This document shows, piece after piece, positions 46,715 through 55,838 of a DNA stretch of 64,000 nucleotides. A model generated the notes under the pieces. The model did no database searches. It was not told the origin of the DNA and worked only from the letters and a program-made list of their open reading frames with translations. This DNA is from Burkholderiales bacterium (GTDB lineage Bacteria > Pseudomonadota > Gammaproteobacteria > Burkholderiales > Burkholderiaceae_C). Made by a program: the position numbers and the translations under genes. Within the stretch, counting starts at the first letter, position 1; the number at the start of each line of letters is the position of its first letter. The stretch is from the NCBI GenBank assembly GCA_029268225.1, contig JAJUGJ010000002.1:173530-237529 (forward strand). The letters run 5' to 3'.

Positions 46715-48988
46715 TTGAAATTCACACTCAAGTATGCGGCCCCGGCCGCCCGGATGCTGGCGGCGATGGCCCTGGCCTGGGGCGCCTCGGTCCCCGTCGC
46801 CTCCGCGCAGACCGCGACGGACGGCGCGGACAATGCCGCCATCATGGCGGCCCGCGAAGCCTGGCGCACCCGCGACGCGGTGGCGCTGCTGTCGGCCCGC
46901 GATCAGCTGATCCGCACGCAGCACCCCTTGGCCCCCTGGGCCGACTACTGGTCGCTGATGCTGCGCCTGCCCACCCTCAGCGTGGCCGAGGCCGACGCCT
47001 TCTTCGCGCGCTGGCCGGACAGCTACGTGGCCGACCGGGGCCGCAACGACTGGTTGCTGGAGCTGGGACGCCGCCAGGACTGGGCGACCTTCCTGCGGAT
47101 CCAGCCGCAGTTCCGCATGGCTGACGACCGCGAGGTGGCATGCTGGGACGTGTTGGCGCGCTACCAGACCCGACCCACCGCCCAGCCTGCGATCACCTGG
47201 CGCACCCAGGCCCAGCAGGTCTGGTGGGACCAGAAGGATGCGGACCAGGCTTGCGACCGCATGGCCAGCGCGCTGCTGAAAGCCGGGGTGCTCACCCCTG
47301 ACGATGTGTGGCACAAGCTGCGGCTGGTCGTGGAGACCAACAAGCCCAAGGCCGTGCAGCAATCGGCGCGCCACCTCGGCGATGCCGTGGCCCAGGTGGC
47401 TGCGCGCCTGATGACCGCGCCGCAGGCCGTGTTGCAGCCTGGCGCGCTCACCGCTCCCCTCATGTCGGCGGGAGAGCCGCCCAGCGGCGCACCGGGCGCC
47501 TCGATGGGGCCTCCGTCGTCGGGCACGAAGGCATCGAAAAAAACCGCCACCAGTGTGCTGCGCAAGAAGCAGCTGCCCAAGCCCACGCTGGCCAGCATCC
47601 CGCTGACGATCCCGCCGGAATCGGAAGGCCCACTCAACCTGCTGGCCTTCATCCGCTGGGCCAGCGTGGACCACGCCGCGGCGGCCGCGGCCATCGCCGA
47701 TCCCGCCACCCGCGCCCGCTGGCAATGGCGCGCCGAAGAGGCCGCCTGGGCCTGGTCGCAATTGGGCCGTACCGCGGCATGGCGGCTGCTGCCCGAGGCG
47801 CCAGCGCACTATGCGCGGGCCTGGACCGATCTGGGCATCGCTGCGGGTGCGGGTGAGTTGTCGCCCGGCGCGGCGGCCTGGTCCGAGGAGACCCTGGCCT
47901 GGATGGTGCGCAGTGCCATCCGTGCGGCCACAGCGGGTGACACCTCCCGCTGGCCCCTGGTGGAGCAAGCCGTCTCGGCCATGTCCGCCGAACAGCGCCG
48001 CGATCCGGCCTGGGCATACTGGCAGGCGCGGGCGCTGCAGGCCCGGGCGGCGCAAACGCCATCGGCTGCCGCGGCCTTGCGCCAGCAGGCCCGTGAACTC
48101 CTGATCCAGGTCGCTGACCCGCTGACCTTCTACGGACAACTGGCTGCCGAGGCCTTGCAAGGCCGCCCAGCTGCGCCACCCGTGCCCCCCGCTCCACTGA
48201 GTGATGCGGAACTGGCCCGCGCCGAAGCGGAGCCCGGCATCGACCGTGCGCTGCGCCTGCTGGCGCTGGGCTGGCGAACCGAGGCGGTGCGCGAGTGGAA
48301 CTTCACCTTGTCGCGCACCAAGCCGGGTGGCCTGAGTGACCGTGAACTGCTGGCCGTGGCCGAAGTGGCGTGCCGCCGCGAGATCTGGGACCGTTGCATC
48401 AATTCCAGCGAGCGCACCCGCCAGGCGGTGAGCCTGGCCCAACGCTACCCCACGCCTTTCCACGACGAGGTGCTCGCCGCCGCCGCCGAAGTCGGGTTGG
48501 ACCCCGCTTACATGTACGGGCTGATTCGCCAGGAGTCACGCTTTCTGGTGGCGGCCCGCTCGTCGGTGGGGGCCTCAGGGCTGATGCAGGTGATGCCGGC
48601 CACAGCCGCCTGGACCGCGCGCAAGCTCAACATCCCTTACAGCCCTGAGCTGCTGACCGACCGTGCCACCAACCTGCGCATCGGTGCGGGTTACCTCAAG
48701 CTGGTGCTCGATGACTTCGAGGGCACGCAAGCCATGGCCGCAGCGGCCTACAACGCCGGCCCCAGCCGCCCACGACGCTGGCGTGAAGGCAGCACGGTCG
48801 ATGCAGCGGCCTGGGCCGAGAACGTGCCGTTTGCCGAGACCCGTGACTACGTCAAAAAGGTGCTGGCCAACGCCACCGTGTATGCCCACGTCCTGAGCGG
48901 TCAACCCCTGGCGCTCAAACGCCGTCTGGGCGACACCATCGGGCCGCGGGTGGTGTCGGCCCCCGGTGTGGCGCAAGATCTCCCCTGA
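46715..48988 (+). CDS. Soluble lytic murein transglycosylase (Slt70 type)
   Basis: Periplasmic enzyme that cuts peptidoglycan glycan strands to anhydro-muramic ends. A signal peptide ends near VASAQ (residue about 30), a long helical superhelix domain follows, and the C-terminal SLT domain has the catalytic Glu607 in RQESRF, then GASGLMQVMPATA and AAYNAGPSR. Total length is 757 residues from TTG 46715, the start that gives a proper signal peptide; a later ATG at 46754 would leave a short one. A Pro/Ser/Lys-rich linker sits around residues 250-290. Confidence 0.9.
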   Translation: MKFTLKYAAPAARMLAAMALAWGASVPVASAQTATDGADNAAIMAAREAWRTRDAVALLSARDQLIRTQHPLAPWADYWSLMLRLPTLSVAEADAFFARWPDSYVADRGRNDWLLELGRRQDWATFLRIQPQFRMADDREVACWDVLARYQTRPTAQPAITWRTQAQQVWWDQKDADQACDRMASALLKAGVLTPDDVWHKLRLVVETNKPKAVQQSARHLGDAVAQVAARLMTAPQAVLQPGALTAPLMSAGEPPSGAPGASMGPPSSGTKASKKTATSVLRKKQLPKPTLASIPLTIPPESEGPLNLLAFIRWASVDHAAAAAAIADPATRARWQWRAEEAAWAWSQLGRTAAWRLLPEAPAHYARAWTDLGIAAGAGELSPGAAAWSEETLAWMVRSAIRAATAGDTSRWPLVEQAVSAMSAEQRRDPAWAYWQARALQARAAQTPSAAAALRQQARELLIQVADPLTFYGQLAAEALQGRPAAPPVPPAPLSDAELARAEAEPGIDRALRLLALGWRTEAVREWNFTLSRTKPGGLSDRELLAVAEVACRREIWDRCINSSERTRQAVSLAQRYPTPFHDEVLAAAAEVGLDPAYMYGLIRQESRFLVAARSSVGASGLMQVMPATAAWTARKLNIPYSPELLTDRATNLRIGAGYLKLVLDDFEGTQAMAAAAYNAGPSRPRRWREGSTVDAAAWAENVPFAETRDYVKKVLANATVYAHVLSGQPLALKRRLGDTIGPRVVSAPGVAQDLP

Positions 48989-49021
48989 TCGCGCCAGCGC
49001 ACCGCGGCGTCACCCCAAGCA

Positions 49022-49051
49022 AAAGGGCCCATCCGTGAGGAGGGGCCCTTT
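49022..49051. terminator. Bidirectional terminator between transglycosylase and barstar genes
   Basis: AAAGGGCCC (49022-49030) pairs with GGGCCCTTT (49043-49051) around a 12-base loop. The two genes converge here and the A- and T-rich ends serve both strands. Confidence 0.8.
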
Positions 49052-49112
49052 GTCATGGGGTTTGGCGCAGCGTGACGACCAGCGCCTGGCCGGTCGCCTG
49101 CGCCTGGCGTGG

Positions 49113-49673
49113 TCAGGCGGCGCTCAGCAGCGCAGCAGTGTCGAACACGCTGCTCATCGGCGGCAGGTTCATCACGATGGTCGGCGTGGCGTTCTTGGAG
49201 ACCTTCACAGGCTTCACATTGGGGTCGTTCTGCGCCACATCGGCCTTGTCCCAGTTGCTGGCCGATTCCTTGCCCGAAACGGCCATGGAATAGAACACGC
49301 GGAAGGGGATCTTGCGCTCGCTCCAGAAATCGGCGGCGTCGCGGAAGGCGTCGAGCAGCTGCTCGCGGGTCTCGCGGTCGCAGGCGTTGTCACCGGGGAT
49401 GAGTTCGAGCACGACGACGAAACCCGGCTGCGGGCCCGACTTGTGGACGAGGTCGGTCATGCAGTCGTACAGCGCGTCGAGGTTCTTGCCGAAGTGATCC
49501 GGGAACAGGAAGTCGCGAGCAATGATGTCCAGCACGTCCTGTTTGTCCTTCGCAGCGCTCAGGTTGGTGTACAGGAAGTGGTGGCCAACCGCGTGGGCTG
49601 CCTGTTGCAGTTCTTCCGGGCGAAAGGCGCGGATGGCTTGAACGATGTTGGGTCGAACGGATTGCAACAACAT
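49113..49673 (-). CDS. Barstar-like ribonuclease inhibitor
   Basis: The 186-residue cytoplasmic protein has a barstar-type core: PDHFGKNLDALYDCMTDL (about residues 58-75) matches the barstar helix that blocks the RNase active site, including the two Asp residues. It is twice the size of classic barstar, with an N-terminal extension of about 45 residues and a C-terminal strand region. It lies 96 bases downstream of a secreted RNase Sa-like gene on the same strand, so it most likely protects the cell from that enzyme before export. The complex has not been shown here; it is inferred from the families. Confidence 0.85.
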   Translation of the reverse strand: MLLQSVRPNIVQAIRAFRPEELQQAAHAVGHHFLYTNLSAAKDKQDVLDIIARDFLFPDHFGKNLDALYDCMTDLVHKSGPQPGFVVVLELIPGDNACDRETREQLLDAFRDAADFWSERKIPFRVFYSMAVSGKESASNWDKADVAQNDPNVKPVKVSKNATPTIVMNLPPMSSVFDTAALLSAA

Positions 49674-49769
49674 GATCGCTTGGGGCCTTCAGCGCCAGGA
49701 GCAAGACTCCAGGGGCCGGGAGGCAAAGTTGAGGGTCAAAGAAAAAAGAGCGGAAGGTGACCGGACCGG

Positions 49770-50228
49770 TCAATGCCGAGGGTCGATGCGTTGAAAGCTG
49801 CTGTAGTGATCCTCGGTGTAGAAACAAGTTTCAGGTTGACGCATTTCTTTACCACCACAGACGATGCGCCGCGCGCCGCGGTCGCGCGCACCTGGGGTGG
49901 GCACGGTGTATTCACGGTAGTGACCGCGTGGCTGACGGGGCAGGAGGCGTTCGCGGTTGCCGAACACCGAGCCGTCTTTGGCGTAACGGAAAGGACCGCC
50001 AGCCAGGATGCGTCGGTGGACGACTTGCGCTTGAACCGGCAGCGCCGACAAAGGCACCACAGCTTCAACGGCCGGCTGGTCGATGGGATCGGAGCGTCGC
50101 GCCTGGGCCTCTACGGGCATCCAGTGGGCGGCGACACCCAGCACCAGTCCAGCCAGGAAAGCCGCAGACCGAGAAGTCAGGCGGGAAGGCCCTGACAGCC
50201 GGGTCGTGAAGGGTTCTGCACTCAGCAC
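49770..50228 (-). CDS. Secreted guanyl-specific ribonuclease, RNase Sa/barnase family
   Basis: The 152-residue precursor has a signal or membrane segment at about residues 20-40. The mature part closely resembles Streptomyces RNase Sa: LSALP, GPFRYAKDGSVFGNRE, HYREYTVPTPGARDRGARRI, and EDHYSSF. Catalytic residues fall at the expected spacing: Glu106, Arg117, Arg121 and His141, the last after a four-residue insertion. Two cysteines (124 and 135) could form a disulphide in the periplasm. The start is a GTG; a shorter start is possible. With the barstar gene it makes an RNase-inhibitor pair, perhaps for nutrition from RNA or competition. Confidence 0.88.
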   Translation of the reverse strand: MLSAEPFTTRLSGPSRLTSRSAAFLAGLVLGVAAHWMPVEAQARRSDPIDQPAVEAVVPLSALPVQAQVVHRRILAGGPFRYAKDGSVFGNRERLLPRQPRGHYREYTVPTPGARDRGARRIVCGGKEMRQPETCFYTEDHYSSFQRIDPRH

Positions 50229-50278
50229 AACAGCTCTACGTGAAAGCCATCATGCTATCGAAAACCCCCCAAAAGCTC

Positions 50279-50319
50279 AAGGCCCCGGGCCGCTGAAAAG
50301 CGGCTAACCGGGGCCTTTT
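50279..50319 (-). terminator. Strong terminator-like double hairpin after maeB
   Basis: AAGGCCCCGG (50279-50288) pairs with CCGGGGCCTT (50308-50317), with an inner GCCGC/GCGGC hairpin. It lies after the end of maeB on the minus strand, and before the RNase gene. The T-run is better on the plus strand (50316-50319), though no plus-strand gene ends here. Confidence 0.7.
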
Positions 50320-50385
50320 GACGGGGGGTTGACAGCCTGTGCTATAAGCCCGGGCTGTTTTCAGCGGCGCCTGGCCGCGTCACGT

Positions 50386-52680
50386 TCAGCGTGTGGCGTT
50401 CGCGTCGGCCACCGTCATCGCCGTCATGTTGACAATGCGGCGCACCGTCGCCGAAGGCGTCAGGATGCACACCGGCTTGGCCGCACCCAGCAGGACCGGG
50501 CCCAGCGCGATGTTGTTGCCGGCCGCGACCTTGAGCAGGTTGTAGGCGATGTTGGCGGCATCCACGTTCGGGCACACCAGCAGGTTGGCCTCGCCACTCA
50601 GGGTGCTGCGCGGCATCAGCTTTTGGCGATAGGGCTCGTCCAGCGCGGTGTCACCGTGCATCTCGCCGTCGATCTCCAGCCAGGGGGCCTGTTGCTGGAT
50701 CAGGGCCAGGGCCTGGCGCATCTTCACGGCCGAGGGCTCGTTGCTGGAGCCGAAGTTCGAGTGCGACAGCAGGGCCGCCTTCGGACGCTGGCCGAAACGC
50801 ATCATCTCCTCGGCCGCCATGATGGTGATCTCGGCGAGCTGTTCGGCCGTGGGGTCGTAGTTGATGTGCGTGTCGAGGATGTTGACCGTGCGACCCGGCA
50901 GGATCAGGCCCGTCATGGCGGCATAGGTCTTGACGCCCTCACGCTTGCCGATCACCTGGTCGATGTAGGCCAGGTGCATGCTGGTCTGACCCCAGGTGCC
51001 ACAGATCAGGCCATCGACCTCACCCTTGTGCAGCAACATGGAGCTGATCAGCGTCAGGCGACGGCGCATCTCGATCTTGGCCATCTGCTCGGTCACGCCC
51101 TTGCGCTCGGTCAGACGGTGGTAGGTCTGCCAGTACTCGCGGTAGCGCGGATCGTTCTCGACGCTGACGGCGTCGTAGTCCACGCCAGCCTTCATGCGCA
51201 GACCGAACTTCTCGATGCGCTGGGCGATGATCTCGGGGCGACCCACCAGGGTCGGGCGAGCGATGTTCTCGTCCACCACGATCTGGGCGGCGCGCAGCAC
51301 GCCTTCGTTCTCGCCCTCGGCGTAGGCGATGCGCTTGGCCTTGGCGCGCTTGGCCACGCTGAAAATGGGCTTCATCGTCGTGCCCGAGGCGTAGACGAAG
51401 CTCTGCAGCTTCTCGCCGTAGGCCACGAAATCGGTCACCGGGCGCGAGGCCACGCCCGAATCGGCCGCCGCTTTGGCCACCGCCGGTGCGATCTTCATCA
51501 TCAGGCGGGGGTCAAACGGCTTCGGAATCAGGTATTCCGGACCGAAGCTCAGCGACTCGCCCGCGTAGGCAGCGGCCACCACCTCGTTCTGCTCGGCGCG
51601 GGCCAGCTCGGCGATGGCGCGCACCGCGGCGATTTCCATCTCATCGGTGATGGTCGTCGCACCGGAGTCCAGGGCCCCGCGGAAGATGTAGGGGAAGCAC
51701 AGGACGTTGTGGACCTGGTTCGGGTAGTCCGAGCGGCCGGTGGCCATGATGGCGTCGTCGCGCACGGCCTTGACGTCCTCCGGGGTGATTTCCGGGTTCG
51801 GATTGGCCAGGGCAAAGATGATGGGCTTGGGCGCCATCTTGGCGACCATTTCTTTCTTGAGCACGCCGCCGGCGGACAGGCCCAGGAAGATGTCGGCGCC
51901 TTCGATGACTTCGGACAGCTTGCGCAGGTCGGTCTTCTGGGCGAAGAAGGCCTTGTCTTCGTCCATCAACTCGGTGCGGCCTTCGTAGACCACGCCGGCC
52001 AGGTCGGTGACCCAGATGTTTTCACGCGGGAAGCCCATCTTGACCAGCAGGCCCAGGCAGGCGAGTGCGGCCGCACCGGCGCCCGAGGCGACCAGCTTGA
52101 CTTTCTTGATGTCCTTGCCGGCCACGTGCAGGCCGTTGAGCATGGCAGCGCCCACGACGATGGCGGTGCCATGTTGGTCGTCGTGGAAGACCGGGATCTT
52201 CATGCGCTCGCGCAGCTTGCGCTCGATGTAGAAGCAGTCGGGTGCCTTGATGTCTTCGAGGTTGATGCCGCCGAAGGTGGGCTCCAGCGAGGCGATGATC
52301 TCGACCAGCTTTTCGGGGTCCTTCTCGTCGATCTCGATGTCGAACACATCGATGTCGGAGAACTTCTTGAACAGGACGGCCTTGCCCTCCATCACGGGCT
52401 TGGCGGCCAGCGGGCCGATGTCGCCCAGACCCAGCACGGCGGTGCCGTTGGTGATCACGGCCACCAGGTTGCCACGGGAGGTGTACTTGAAGGCGGTGGC
52501 CGGGTTTTCGACGATTTCCTCGCAGGGCGCGGCCACGCCGGGCGAGTAGGCCAGTGCCAGATCGCGCTGGTTGGTCAGTTGCTTGGTGGCGCTGATGGCG
52601 AGCTTACCGGGGGTAGGGTGCTCGTGGTATTCCAGCGCCGCCTTTTTGAGTTCAGCGCGTTTTTGCTCAGGGGTGGTCAT
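50386..52680 (-). CDS. maeB: NADP-dependent malic enzyme (with phosphotransacetylase-like domain)
   Basis: Decarboxylates malate to pyruvate with NADP, providing NADPH and pyruvate. The 764-residue protein is the long bacterial form: malic enzyme domains up to about residue 440 ([25 protein letters not shown](P)-binding [13 protein letters not shown], and [10 protein letters not shown]), then a phosphotransacetylase-like domain (about 445-764) that is regulatory and not thought to be catalytic. The start MTTPEQKR at 52680 is favoured; a GTG at 52692 also fits. With pckG it supports growth on acids through the PEP-pyruvate node. Confidence 0.96.
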   Translation of the reverse strand: MTTPEQKRAELKKAALEYHEHPTPGKLAISATKQLTNQRDLALAYSPGVAAPCEEIVENPATAFKYTSRGNLVAVITNGTAVLGLGDIGPLAAKPVMEGKAVLFKKFSDIDVFDIEIDEKDPEKLVEIIASLEPTFGGINLEDIKAPDCFYIERKLRERMKIPVFHDDQHGTAIVVGAAMLNGLHVAGKDIKKVKLVASGAGAAALACLGLLVKMGFPRENIWVTDLAGVVYEGRTELMDEDKAFFAQKTDLRKLSEVIEGADIFLGLSAGGVLKKEMVAKMAPKPIIFALANPNPEITPEDVKAVRDDAIMATGRSDYPNQVHNVLCFPYIFRGALDSGATTITDEMEIAAVRAIAELARAEQNEVVAAAYAGESLSFGPEYLIPKPFDPRLMMKIAPAVAKAAADSGVASRPVTDFVAYGEKLQSFVYASGTTMKPIFSVAKRAKAKRIAYAEGENEGVLRAAQIVVDENIARPTLVGRPEIIAQRIEKFGLRMKAGVDYDAVSVENDPRYREYWQTYHRLTERKGVTEQMAKIEMRRRLTLISSMLLHKGEVDGLICGTWGQTSMHLAYIDQVIGKREGVKTYAAMTGLILPGRTVNILDTHINYDPTAEQLAEITIMAAEEMMRFGQRPKAALLSHSNFGSSNEPSAVKMRQALALIQQQAPWLEIDGEMHGDTALDEPYRQKLMPRSTLSGEANLLVCPNVDAANIAYNLLKVAAGNNIALGPVLLGAAKPVCILTPSATVRRIVNMTAMTVADANATR

Positions 52681-52809
52681 GTTTTGGTTCACCTTGAAAC
52701 GCCGGCGGATGTGTCGGCAGGCTCACATTTTAGGAACATCAAGGTGGTTTCGCCCAAGCTGCGCTGGAATTGTCCGAGCGCGGGAGGCCTGATCCCCGAC
52801 AATGCAGCC

Positions 52810-53790
52810 ATGAGCCTGGGTGAATTTGATCTGATCGAAACCTTCTTCTGGCGGCGGCCGGGCCAGGGCCCGCACCGTGCCGTGGTCGGCAATGGTGACG
52901 ACTGCGCGGTGATCGCGCCAGCGCCGGGGATGCAACTGGCCGTCTCCACCGACACCTTGGTGGAGGGGCGTCACTTTCTGTCTACCGTCAGTCCGGCCCG
53001 GTTGGGGCACAAGGCGCTGGCGGTGAACCTGTCGGATCTGGCCGCCTGCGGCGCGGCGCCCGTGGCGTTCACCCTCGCGCTGACCTTGCCCAGGGTGGAC
53101 GAGGCCTGGCTGCGAGGCTTTGCCCGTGGCCTGCTCGACCTGGCCGACGAACACGACTGCGAACTGATCGGTGGCGACACCACGGCGGGGCCCTTGGCCA
53201 TCGGCATCACGGTGATGGGGGAGGTGCCGGCCGGCCAGGCCTTGCTGCGCAGTGGGGCCCAGGTGGGCGACGATCTGTGGGTGAGTGGCCATCCCGGTGA
53301 GGCCCGGCTGGCGCTGGAAGCCTTCCGCGGCAGCCTGCACCCAGGTTTGAGCACCGAGGCTTTCGAGGCCACCCGTCTGGCCATGGAGCGTCCGGACCCG
53401 CGTGTGGCGTTGGGGGTGGGCCTGCGCAGCCTGGCCACGGCCGCGATCGATGTGTCCGACGGCCTGCTGGGAGACCTGGGGCATGTGCTGCGCCGCAGCC
53501 GGGTGGGGGCCTCGCTGAACCTGGACGAGTTGCCCGTGAGCCCCTGGCTCGTGGCACGTTCGCCCGACGAGCGACTCGATTGCATCCTCGCCGGGGGTGA
53601 CGACTATGAACTGCTGTTCACCGCGTCGCCCGCGCAGCGCGAGCGCATCGCCCAACTGGGCGCCGAGCTGGGCCTGGTGCTCAGCCGAATCGGGCGCATC
53701 GAGGCCGAGCCGGGCCTGCGCCTGTGGCGGGGTGGGCAGACCGTGCCCAACCGCTGGACCTCGTTCGACCACTTCAAGGGGGCCGCATGA
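52810..53790 (+). CDS. thiL: Thiamine-monophosphate kinase
   Basis: Phosphorylates thiamine monophosphate to the active cofactor thiamine diphosphate. The 326-residue protein has the PurM-like fold signatures: GDDCAVI near residue 28, STDTLVEGRHF, HKALAVNLSDLAACGA, ELIGGDTT, and DVSDGLLGDLGH. It is divergent from maeB with a 129-base gap. Its stop overlaps the pgpA start (ATGA), the common thiL-pgpA pairing in proteobacteria. Confidence 0.96.
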   Translation: MSLGEFDLIETFFWRRPGQGPHRAVVGNGDDCAVIAPAPGMQLAVSTDTLVEGRHFLSTVSPARLGHKALAVNLSDLAACGAAPVAFTLALTLPRVDEAWLRGFARGLLDLADEHDCELIGGDTTAGPLAIGITVMGEVPAGQALLRSGAQVGDDLWVSGHPGEARLALEAFRGSLHPGLSTEAFEATRLAMERPDPRVALGVGLRSLATAAIDVSDGLLGDLGHVLRRSRVGASLNLDELPVSPWLVARSPDERLDCILAGGDDYELLFTASPAQRERIAQLGAELGLVLSRIGRIEAEPGLRLWRGGQTVPNRWTSFDHFKGAA

Positions 53791-54362
53791 GCATGAGCGA
53801 AGCCCCGCGCCGGCCCACGGTGGGCATTTTGCTCAGCCGCCCGGCGCACTTCATCGCCCTGGGCGCTGGCAGCGGGCTCAGTCCTATCGCGCCGGGCACG
53901 GTCGGCACGCTGTGGGCCTGGCTCAGCTTTGTCGCGCTGCAGATGGCGCTGAGCGGCCAGCCGCAGGCCGATCTGATCTGGGCGGCCATTCTGCTGTTGG
54001 GCTGGCCCCTGGGCTGCTGGGCCTGCACCCGCACGGCGCAGCACTTGCGCACCAGCGACCCCGGTGCCATCGTGTGGGATGAGATCTGGGCTTTCTGGCT
54101 GATGTTGTGGCTGATCGGTCCGGTGGGCTGGCTGGGGCAACTGGGCGCGTTCGTGGCCTTCCGTTTCTTCGATGCGGCCAAGCCGGGCCCGGTGGCCTGG
54201 GCCGATGCCCTGTTCAAGGCCGTGCCGGGCCAGCCGATCGGCTGGCGCCAGGGCTTGGGCATCATGTTCGACGACCTGGTGGCCGCCGCCTGCGCCTTGC
54301 TGGTGCTGGCGCTGGGTGTGGCTGTGCGGGATCGCGGGGTGCTGGCGACCCTGTTCGGCTGA
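53787..54362 (+). CDS. pgpA: Phosphatidylglycerophosphatase A
   Basis: Inner membrane enzyme that removes the phosphate from phosphatidylglycerophosphate to give phosphatidylglycerol. The 191-residue protein has the family's [35 protein letters not shown] and FDDLVAA motifs and about four hydrophobic segments. It starts inside the thiL stop (ATGA), so the two are coupled, and is followed by pncC after 62 bases. Confidence 0.95.
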   Translation: MSMSEAPRRPTVGILLSRPAHFIALGAGSGLSPIAPGTVGTLWAWLSFVALQMALSGQPQADLIWAAILLLGWPLGCWACTRTAQHLRTSDPGAIVWDEIWAFWLMLWLIGPVGWLGQLGAFVAFRFFDAAKPGPVAWADALFKAVPGQPIGWRQGLGIMFDDLVAAACALLVLALGVAVRDRGVLATLFG

Positions 54363-54424
54363 ACCGCATCGAGGTCGTTGGGGCGAGGCAAGCAAATGGC
54401 CGGTGGGCCGGAAAGGATGCAGCG

Positions 54425-54922
54425 ATGAGCGTGAGCCTGAATGTGTCAAGCGAGGTCGTGGCGCTGGCCGAGCGCCTCAAAGCCCACCACTGGCGCTTGG
54501 CCACGGCCGAGTCGTGCACCGGTGGCCTGATTGCCGCCCATTGCACCGCGCTGAGCGGTTCGAGTGACTGGTTCGAGCGGGGCTTCGTCACCTACAGCAA
54601 CGAGGCCAAAACCGAGATGCTGGGCGTGGACGCCGCCCTGATTGCCGCCCATGGTGCGGTGAGCGAGCCGGTGGCGCGGGCCATGGCCGAAGGTGCGCTG
54701 GCGCGCTCGCGGGCCGACATCGCGGTGGCCGTCACTGGCATTGCCGGGCCGACCGGGGGCTCGGCCGAGAAACCTGTGGGCACGGTGTGGCTGGCCTGGG
54801 CGCTGCGCCGCGGCATCGTGCACACCGAGTTGCTGCACCTGCCGGGCGACCGCGCGGCCGTGCGCGAGGCAACCGTGGCCCACGCCTTGGCCGGCGTCCG
54901 CCTGCGGGCCACACCCTTGTGA
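54425..54922 (+). CDS. pncC: Nicotinamide-nucleotide amidohydrolase (CinA C-terminal domain)
   Basis: Converts nicotinamide mononucleotide to nicotinate mononucleotide, recycling the product of NAD-consuming reactions such as DNA ligase. The 165-residue protein is the stand-alone CinA-C form: [49 protein letters not shown]. It follows thiL and pgpA on the same strand, a typical cluster. Confidence 0.93.
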   Translation: MSVSLNVSSEVVALAERLKAHHWRLATAESCTGGLIAAHCTALSGSSDWFERGFVTYSNEAKTEMLGVDAALIAAHGAVSEPVARAMAEGALARSRADIAVAVTGIAGPTGGSAEKPVGTVWLAWALRRGIVHTELLHLPGDRAAVREATVAHALAGVRLRATPL

Positions 54923-54993
54923 TGCCAGTGCGCTGAGCTCAGCGCCGGCTCGCGTGGGCGAGGCGGTAGCAGGGTGCGCCTGAGACGAAGGGT

Positions 54994-55356
54994 TCAGCCC
55001 TGCGGTGGGCGGGCCATCATGCGCTGCAGCGCCGTGTCGATGACCAGGCCCCACAGGCTGTAGAGGATGGAGCCCAGCAGCGCTTGCCAGAAGCCAGTCA
55101 CGTGGAAACCGTCCAGCAAGCCCGAGGCCATCTGGAAGGTCAGCGCGTTGATGACGAACAGGAACAGGCCCAGCGTCAGGATGGTGACCGGCAGGGTCAG
55201 CAGGATCAGCAGCGGGCGCACAAAGGCGTTGAGCAAGCCGATCACCAGGGCGGCCCACATGGCCGAGCCGAAGCTGTCGACCTGTACGCCCAGGTTCCAC
55301 TGCGTTAGCAGCACCAGGGCACAGGCCAGCAAAAGCCAGCGTATCAGGAGTGTCAT
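54994..55356 (-). CDS. Phage-holin-family IV (YvlD-like) membrane protein
   Basis: A 120-residue membrane protein from MTLLIRWL with four hydrophobic segments and the family's GLLNAFVRPLLILLTLPVTILTLGL core. Despite the family name, most members are chromosomal and not phage lysis genes, and the function is unknown. No phage genes surround it. The start at 55356 removes an unlikely 58-residue basic extension. Confidence 0.82.
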   Translation of the reverse strand: MTLLIRWLLLACALVLLTQWNLGVQVDSFGSAMWAALVIGLLNAFVRPLLILLTLPVTILTLGLFLFVINALTFQMASGLLDGFHVTGFWQALLGSILYSLWGLVIDTALQRMMARPPQG

Positions 55357-55441
55357 GGTGGCAAGCATAGCCCAGCTGGCTGGACTATATTGAGGAGAGC
55401 GCCGCGGTGGGGGCGCAGGGCGTGAAGAAGGCGAGGGTGTG

Positions 55442-55762
55442 ATGTCCGGGGAACAGGTTCTGGCGGTGCTGGTGGCGAGCGTGTGCGCCGTGATGCTGGT
55501 GCGGCTGTGCCTGCCCGCATCGCGTCGCATCCAACTGGATCAAGCCGTCAGGCGTCAGTGGGTGCTCACTTCGGGTGCGGTTCGCCGTCTGTTCCGTAGC
55601 CGTGCCGCCCGCCAGGCCGAGGCCGTGCAAGCCGAGCAGGCGCGCCAGGCGACCGAGGCCGCCATCGAGCGTGCCCGGCGCGCCAGCCGGGCGGCCGACG
55701 TGGTGCGCGAAGGCAATGTCTACAAGCCTGAGGCGTTTCAGAAACCCCGCAAACCGCATTGA
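55442..55762 (+). CDS. Small membrane-anchored hypothetical protein
   Basis: 106 residues with one N-terminal membrane helix (about residues 5-24), then a basic, Ala/Arg/Glu-rich segment with coiled-coil character (about 45-90). I know no family for it. The reading frame is preceded by GAGGGTG and has normal codon use. It lies between two minus-strand genes, divergent from the YvlD-like gene, 85 bases from its start. The helix-plus-coil layout suggests a scaffold or regulatory role, but nothing proves it. Confidence 0.6.
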   Translation: MSGEQVLAVLVASVCAVMLVRLCLPASRRIQLDQAVRRQWVLTSGAVRRLFRSRAARQAEAVQAEQARQATEAAIERARRASRAADVVREGNVYKPEAFQKPRKPH

Positions 55763-55838
55763 GGGTGACGCGAGCGCCCGCCCTGCCAGGGTGCATGGAT
55801 GCGTGCGGGCACTTTGAGGGGCGGCCAGTGGCGCCCGA

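Noticed and set aside
50329..53790. 1153-codon plus-strand open frame
   Set aside because: Its first two-thirds are antisense to maeB, whose protein is unmistakable. High GC gives long open antisense frames. Only the last 326 codons (thiL, from 52810) are real.
54994..55356. Prophage holin
   Set aside because: The family name includes phage holin, but there are no phage genes around, and most members are ordinary chromosomal membrane proteins.
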